Source: Vitellaria paradoxa (lineage: Eukaryota > Streptophyta > Magnoliopsida > Ericales > Sapotaceae). From it: a stretch of 64,000 nt of DNA. Below, one piece after another: positions 13,901 to 22,900 of this stretch (position 1 is the first letter of the stretch; each line of letters begins with the position of its first letter). The DNA lies in contig CM034238.1 of assembly GCA_019916065.1 (NCBI GenBank), positions 27,577,246 through 27,641,245 of the forward strand. Reading direction: 5' to 3'. The notes under the pieces are model-generated. The model made no database searches, was not told the origin of the DNA, and worked only from the letters and a program-made list of their open reading frames with translations. The position numbers were made by a program, and so were the translations under genes.

Positions 13901-16900
13901 CCCAAGACCTCATGGAACTAGAGCTCTGATACCATGTTAAGTCACCAATTGTCCCAAAAGGTTAAGCCGTTAGGAAATGGGCCCAAAAATATATATCAAG
14001 CTATTTCAACAGCAAGGAAAGGAAATATAAAGACATTAAATTCAAAAGCTGTAATGAAATCAATCATGAATAATTAATTACACCAGGCATAAATAACAGA
14101 AAACATGATAATTAATTATAGATGTTAATTTCTTTTGCTCTTATTTCTTTCTTTTTTTTTTTTTTTTTTCTTGTGAGGGGAGATGGGGGGTGACGTTTTC
14201 TGCATCTTAAAAAATGAGGCATATAGAAGCTAAGAATTTACACCACATGAGTACCTGCAACGGGACACGAATTTCTTGCACACGTGACGCAAATAGACTC
14301 AAGCTAACTGCCAGCTCCATGCCCTTTCTTTCTTCACCAACAATTGCTGCATCGTCGTGGAAATCTCCACGTGTCCATTCCACAAGTGGATCCCAAACAA
14401 ATACCTCTAACAGCATCAATATCATGTCTTTGTTTTTCCTCAGAACACCAAGAACTGCTTCACAGTTTGCTCTAAAGGTACCTTCAATCCCAGTTAACCC
14501 TAAAGCTGCTTCAATTGTCTGGGTCAGGCGGAAGGGCACAATTTCAGGAATTTTTAGTCTTTGCCCTTTATCAAAACAAACATTATAATCAATATGCAGA
14601 ATATCCCCACTAGAAAAATCTATAAGAATATTATCCAAATGCCTGTCCCCTAGGCCTAGGATGTGGCCAACCATGCTCATTGCTGCTACACTACCAGAAT
14701 ACCTACAAGCAAGCCAAAAAAGTCAATTCAGCTGTATCAAAGAGCTCCACAATTTATGATATATTTGGTTTAAGAAACAAAAATTTTCCACTCATATCGC
14801 ACAATAAACTGGGTATTTTTATCATGTCCACAAGAAGATGCTACCACAGTATGTACAAAGAAGGAATTAAGGTGGGATGTGGAGGAATCAACATCACAAT
14901 ACCATATCAGACATGAAAAATTCAAAGTACATATAACAAACTTGTGAATTTTGTGTGCGGATAATATTCAGCAATTTGTCTTCTAAAAAAAAGTTTTTTC
15001 TCATTTGTTTATTTATTTAAAAAAAAAAAATCAAACAGATGCCACCTAGTTTTTTGTCTATATTTGTTTTGCATATTGTTATTCATTGACAGACAAGAGC
15101 CATACCACAACCACCAACACCCCCCCCCCAAAAAAAAAAGGAACAAACTCTCAGAGGAGGCATCCATAACTGTAATGAACAGATGACTATGCAAAATAAA
15201 GGTAGCAAACATTCATAGGTTTAAAAAGGCAGTTTAAACTAAGCAGACTTCTGTGAGGGAGTGCAATGTATATAACCTCAACCTATACTGAAATTCATAA
15301 ATTTAATATATGTATTTTTACTTCTGAGAGTGATTTAATGTGTTTAAGGCCTGTAGAAGAACCTCACAAAATAATTTTGGTTTTTAACATTCACACAGAT
15401 CTCTCTCCCATTCAAAATTTTCTTCTTTGTTCCTCTCCAATCCTTCCCTAGGCCAAGGGGAACCAAAACATGCCATCTTCTTAATTTAATCTCTCTCTAT
15501 TTTTTTCTTGCATCTCTTTTTATCAAAGTACTATTTGTTTTTGAGGTGAAGTTCTGACTCATTGATATCCTTCCCTCCTATGTATTAATATAGCATAATT
15601 ATCATGCCTATTAAGATTAATAATGGTCAACCCCTCCAAGAAGGGTCTTATGTACACAATATTACCTCTGCTAGCAAAGACATAGTTTTCAGAGTTAGAG
15701 CCTGTGACCCTCAGGTCATAATAGAAGAACCTTACCATTGTTTTAAAGCCATCCTTATGCACATTAAGATTAATAACATGGTCAAATAAATTCATCAGAG
15801 TTGGTGATGTATTCTGAGTGGGTGAACAATCTCCAACTAAAAGTTGCATAGATACTTCTGAAACTGTCATGTCTGTGTCAAACACCGACAATCATCGGAC
15901 GTTTTTCAACACACATCGAACGTGAATTCAAAACTCTCTTCTTTTTTTTTTTTAATATTTTTTGAACTAGACAAACTTCACATACTTGGGAAGTAATAGC
16001 TTCCAAATATTTATAGGGAAAAAACTCAAAATCAGTAGAAAAACACATGCAAGATCATAAATCGCCCACAGGGATGCATAGCAATGATATCTAAATTGGA
16101 CAATGAAGAAGAATTTAAATAATAGTATATCAAAAGAAATGGTAGAGATGCACAGAAGACATGGATTTGGGGTAGTAAAACCAAATAACAACTTCAATTT
16201 TACGATCACAGACCTCCTCAATTTCAAGCTAAAGGCTTTGAATCCTTCACTAGCACACCAAAGTTCTTGATAAAGAAGTTGTCTAGGAGCCTCTTTCATA
16301 AGATCCAAAAGAACTTTTCGCTTCACTTCATGAGGCCAGTCTTTTCGTGATATTACTCTTCTTATGCCCTTCTCTTTAAGTGCTGGTATAATTTTACCAT
16401 AGAACATATCACTTGGCCGGGGAACTGGTGGGGGAATTGAATTTTTCGTATTACCAGCACCTAATGCTTGCAGTTGTGCTAGCTGAGCATGATCCTGCCA
16501 TGACTTAAAGATGCTGTATATACTTATAACATTGTCCACCCACTGGATAAGGCCAGCTCGACCACTTATTGGGGTTACAGAATAATAGCGAATGGAAAGA
16601 GATTGACTACGAGTTGCACGTGATGAATGCAAAAAGCCATTTATAGCTTGCAATAGCTGCATGATTCTAGCATCAAGACGCAGATCTTCTCGCCCTTTCA
16701 AGAGATATGTGTACTTCTGACCATCTGAACCCAGTATAACAAGTTTTTTGGGTTTGGTCTTGGTTGATAAGATAACTACTTGTTCAGTGAAAGAAGCAAT
16801 GGTGACAATTCCCTGAGGCATAGTAAGACCCCCATCAGATTCAGATACTGTGATTTGTTTCTCAAGACCAGGCATTGGAACATCAGAAGACGATAAATGA

Positions 16901-19900
16901 GCCAATTGAGGAGCAACTTCTCCCAGAAAAACAGATGACTTCCTCTGATAAGAAGCCAATGATGCAGCAATGTTATCAAATGGTTGCCACACGTCCCCTA
17001 GTGCAGCAGCTGATGCTGGTGGAGTCTTGAAGTTTAAGATGGCTGATTTAAGCTGATCCCCATATTCCTCGTGGAACCATATCTCATGAGGCGTTTCAGG
17101 TTTCCGAGAAGTAGAAGCCAAGCGGCGCTCTAAGACTACAACAATCGGAGCCATCATAGCCGAGTATCTTGCAGCATTAATTTTGTTCTTCTCACTATGA
17201 CTAAGAGTAACATTCTCTGCAATTCGTGCAGCCTCCTCTTTCAGCAAGTTTATCCGCCTCATCACATCTGGAAAAATGTGTAACAATAAATAATTAAGAT
17301 AATCCAACCATGAACAACAAAAACTAATTGCGGCAACAATGAAGGGTGATGCAAGTTGAAAAGAAAAAGTATAATAGGGTGAGATGGGAAATATAATGTA
17401 GCACAAAATTTAATAAAACCTATGGCCACAACAAAATAGCTATACACAACTATGTTGACAACTTTGTATATTTAAAGGGAATAAATATGTAAACTAGCTA
17501 TGTACACTGAGCCATGATCATAAATGGTTGTAAGCATTCAAGAATAAATGACCACTCATGTGGATTGAATAAATTCCCACTTTCAAAGCAAGCAAAAGAT
17601 ATCCAACAATGAAGAGCCTAGTTCTGAAACATTACTGTGTTAGACACGTCAATACACTACATCTGAACACAACCATGATGCAGTTCGTGTTGTATGCAAG
17701 TAACACCGGAGGACAGGATAGACTGAGATGGGTAGTTAACAAATCTGAAAGGTTTGGGGTAAAATCTTATTACAAAGCTCTGGAAGGGCTAGTGGAGGGA
17801 GGCCAAATTTCCATAGGTAGTAGGTGTGGAGCAACAGCGCACCCCCAAAAGTGACATTTTTTGGGTGGTGTTTGATTCACAGTAGGACTCTCACCATTGA
17901 TAATCTTATTAAAAAGAGAACAATTGTGGTGAATTAGTGCTGCCTTTGTAAGAGCGATGGGGAATCTATTAGTCACTTGTTTGTGCATTGTTCATGGACT
18001 TGGAAGCTGTGGGATCTAGCACTGGTTTCCTTTGGTATGAGGTGGGTATTCTCGAAGGAAGCTAAGAAGGAGCTTGAAACTTGGTTGGGTGCTAGAAATT
18101 GTAGTGAGAAAAGGAAAGCCTGGATATTAATTCCTTTTTGTTTGCTGTGGTTGGTATGGGGACAGAGGAATATGAGATGTTTTAGAGATACTTCACTGTT
18201 TTTCTATAGAATCAAAAGTTTACTTTTGTCTGTCTTGCACGGTTGGTTGATAGGGGGAAGGACGCAAACACTTACAGTTTTTTGCATTCTAGGGAACATA
18301 TGGATGCCAGTTATAGATAGTTATAGCTTTTGTACATGGGTGGCATCCCTTGATGCTTCTTTAATAAATTTTATTATTTATCCAAAAAAAAACTAAATCC
18401 ATGGGTGCGTCCATTATCGCACAGATGATACAATAAAAAAATCAACCACCCACTTTCTAGTGACATATATGAGAGGAAACAAGACAGAGTCCAATAATAT
18501 CTTGTAAATCAACAAGATAAGGCTACCTGCATGAACATCCTGTAGTGTGCTTAGCCAAAGTTCCTCCCAGAGAACAGTCACATTTTCCAGTTCTTTGATT
18601 ACAAGCTGGACATCCTGAATCAATCTTGGGTAAAGCTTACTCTGCACGTAAAAAGATGTTTCTCAATCATCCCTATTCAACTAGGACCAAGAAAGTTATA
18701 ATTCTTAATAATAATATTTAGGATAATCAAAAGCACCGCATATCCATAAAATTTCAAATTGCCAAATGATTAAAAGAAAATTAAAAGAATATTATGATGT
18801 TGAAAGTCTGTCAAGAGGAAGTTGTTTTCTCAATTATTTCCGTACTCCCAAACAATGTTTGCATCTAGTCTAGAAGCACATTTCCATTATTCATGCCTTT
18901 ATCTACTAATAACTTAGTATTATCATATTCTCAACGACATTTTATTATCATATTCTCAATGACATTCCTAGTTACTCTAATATTCTCAATGTCATTCCAT
19001 GATGGTCTGGACCTCACACATAAAGACTTGAGAAATAGAAGTCAAGACCTCGAAAAAATGCGTACTTATATATTACAAATGCTTTCAATGCCATTTTAAT
19101 TCTGGAGTAGCCATGAACGGATAATAAACCTTATGGCATGAGAAGTTATCTGAATGAGTAGGACATGGAAATTTTGGACCAGATATTTATATTCCTCAAG
19201 CACATAAACAGGACAGCTTTAAACACCTGAAAATCCACCTAATTCCTAGTTACTAGCCAACAATCCCAAAATTGAGTGACCTAAAGCTATTTAGTCAAGT
19301 GATGGACTATGGCTGATTTAAAGGCACAAACGAAAAATGAAGTAGGATTCCTATCCAAATGATAATTTTTCTGCAAGGACACCAATGCAAAAAAGAACAG
19401 GTTTTGAAGACACAGACTCAGTTTCAATAGAAAATGAGGCCCTTGGCGGAGTAAAACAACCAAAATGTTATCATTTTTATCCCTATTACCAGCATCCTCC
19501 TTGCATTAATTGCACCAGTCCCTGTTTTAAATGATCTTTGCACTCCCTGATTTAAAATGATCTTTGCAACTCCCTGTTTTAAAATGATCTTTGCACTCCT
19601 GAAATGTGGATCTGCACTTGTAACTTAAAATATATAACACAATATAGTAAATGGTCATTTCACTATATCTATTCAATGTCTAAAGCAAATAAAAGATACA
19701 TCAGAGTCAAACAAATTAATGAAAGATGCTAGCTTACCAAGCAAGCTAGTATATGCTGAAGCTCCTCTGAAGGTTCATGCTCACAAGCATTTACATCAAC
19801 AAGGGTTGGATACACAATGGACCAAGGGGATAGCTTCGCGAGCATCACTAATAAGCCCTCCAACTGTTTCCGAACCACTTGTTCAGGGTGAGAACTTAAC

Positions 19901-22900
19901 CGAGCAAACAGCTGGGGTGTTATTTCCTTCAAAAGTTCATGCCAATTAGACCGTAAGCAAATTATTCAATGTTAAATAACATTCTAAGAATCAGAATCTC
20001 ATCCTGCCATGGCAACCATGGAGCAGCAGAAAGAGCAGGTTCAACAGTCTCTTTCAACTCTACTCCATAGTTGAGAAGAATGTTTAAGACATATAATGTA
20101 GCCCTCAAGGTGTAGCTCATAGTCTTTTGATTCAGAGATTCACTAACAGAGGCAGATAACCGCCCATCACAACACCCGGAAGAAGAATATGAAGATAACG
20201 TATGAAAGCTTGAGCTGCATGCCCAAAGAGAGAAACCCTTCTTCTCCTCAAAGACCACCAAATATCAATCAGATCATCAACAGAGGATACTGAAGATTCT
20301 TCAAGGCCAACATTTGAGCATAGAATGCATTTCTGCAACTGAGAACTCAGCATAACAGAAAGGCATTCACCCACCAGAACTTTCTGCTCCTGGTGCTCCA
20401 GCTGCAGTTTCAATTATATTCACTAGGCGCTGCACCAAAGCCTTCACGTGGTTCTCAGTGCTCAAATTTTCAGAAGATTCAAGATGAAATTTATTCTCTC
20501 CCCCTTCCTCCAAATTATCTGAATAATCCTTTTCTGGAGAAGCTGCAAAACAATAGATCTAACTTTTTAATAGCTCTTCTTCAGTTAACTTGAATCTGTC
20601 TGGTAGAACTTCAGGAGCAAGAATGGAAGAAAAAGAGCATGATAGAAGGGCAGCCTCATTTGGAGCAGACAGAGATGCTCTTGCCTTGACCATAACACCA
20701 TGACGCATAACAAATCCATGACTTGCTGAAGAAGGGGCACAGATGAGAGGACAACTTTGTGGCTGTACCCACAAGTTCCTCAACAATAAGGCTCACATTT
20801 GTTTTAGGGCTTAAGTAACTGTCACTGAAGCTAGGTGCCCCTCTGCCAAGAGCAGAAGTATCAGTAATGTTGAAATCAACCAGCATCTTGAGGACAATAT
20901 TCTCCAAATTCATATCTGAATAATCCCTTTTCAACCAATTTGAAAGTTTCAGGCATGCCTTCGCTTTCAAAACATTGTCACCAAGGTCAGAAACTGTAGA
21001 TGAAGAAGAAACGATGCACGGACGAAGAAATGACCAAAGATTTGTGAAAGCATCTTCAAGCCTGTTTTCAGCATGCATCAGCAGGATGCCCTCATACTGC
21101 AAATTTGTCATTAGAAAATCACGGTACCTTTCTTCAGAACAAGTTCGTGCAAGATCCCTAAGATAGACATTAAGACGGTTTGACAACGCTAGGTTTCCTT
21201 GTTTACGGGCTAGACTTAATAAATTCTTAGATAGCTTTAGAGTCACTGGCGAGTTTGGAAGGATTACTGATAAACACGAAGAAACTTTCAACCACATGTC
21301 ACAGTCTTGATGCACTCGGTTGATTGGAGATTGCAGGACTCGGACATATGAACTCAGCAATGATTGGACTTGTTTGTCTTGGGCTTCCTTTGTGTTTGCA
21401 GCTTTCTTCAATGCAAAGATGCAGTGCAACTGGGTGGAATATGCTGCAGCCTCCGCCAACCCATCAAGTGGCAAAACGGACAATATTTCCTCCAGCATTG
21501 ATTTCGCCTTCTGTATTTCATGTGACACTTTCTCTTCCTTGCCTTCAATTTGAAGCAGCATTGCCTGCAAGAGCATCTGCTCACTCCTTTGCAAGGCCAA
21601 TCTGGGATCGAGTGTGAGCTCGCAGCTGCTTTTAGGCTGTCAAATCCAGGCATGCCCAAGCTGCCTGAAAATCACCCTCATCAAAGCGGGCCAAAGCATG
21701 AATTGCATTTATTTCATTTCCAGCTGTAGTTAGTGCACCAGAGTAACTCTTCCCAGCATGCTTAGCACGAAGGGTTTGCAGCTCCAATAGCAAGACTCTA
21801 ATGACTTCCAATCAGAAACAGCAGAATAACTCTCAATAATTCGAGCTATAACAAACTGCACACCATCAGAACCCAAGAATTGAGTGAACTCCTCCATCTG
21901 CAACAAATTAGTAAAGTGAGCAGCAGCTTTCTCATACTGGCCTTCAGCCTGATAAACCATTCCAGTGATCCATGAGAAAGGTCCCAAGTCTTTGTTGTTA
22001 CTCATGCTATGGTTCTCATCTGAAAACAAGGAAGAAAATGTCACAGAAACCCATTTTTGTAGGCCAATCAGAGCCTCTGGTTCATGACTTTTAGACAAAG
22101 CCAATGCCATATGCCGTAGAACCCTCAAGATTTCTTGAGGAGAATCTTCCCCTGATACTATGGAGATTCTCAGCCACCTGAGCCCTAGGCTTGTCCTTCA
22201 AAGCTGAAGCCACGAGATTTCTTAGCTCCTGCAAACGCAGGGTACAGTAATTGATTGTAGCATGATGACATTGCAGTGCCAAATCCAGCATTCTATCATT
22301 GGCTCACATATGCGAGAAAACCACTCCTCACATACTTTTCTATTTGCTCGAAAGAACAAAGAGCTTGCCGTGAAGCACATGGTAAAAACAGTCGATCCAT
22401 CGTATGCATTGTATACATTTTTCTTTAGGGCCTCAACAAAATCCAGCAATAACCTCATTGGTAACAAATGAGCATACGAAGACCCTATAATACTTAAGTT
22501 TCCATCACTTTGCTCTGTATCAAGCTGTAGCACATGTGCAATGTCCAAAAGCATGCGCTCCAATGCTTGCAAAAGTTGGGTGGGCCCACCAAGGTGGTGC
22601 GAAGACGTGTAGTAATACAGTATCTAGCCGCTTCATGAATAGCCCACATGCACCCTGCAAGGATATTCACTGAGGAAAATTTTTCAAGAATATCTTCCTC
22701 TACTTTAATGTCCAATCCTAAGTCATTCACACCACTGTTTCCAGTTTCCTCTAGTTGAGTTGAAGAAGAGTTCTTTGAACTCCGGCAAGTATGAATAAGT
22801 CGTTGGATCCAAGAAGAAAGAGGCACCTTCCATCTTTGTGAAATGAAACTCAAGATGGAAACAAGCTGTTGTGAATGAAGTTGCTGAGGCAGTTGCTTCA

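Noticed and set aside
15559..15891. 110-codon minus-strand frame in SMG1 intron 5
   Set aside because: No recognisable motif, splice support or start context; the flanking sequence looks like repeat debris.
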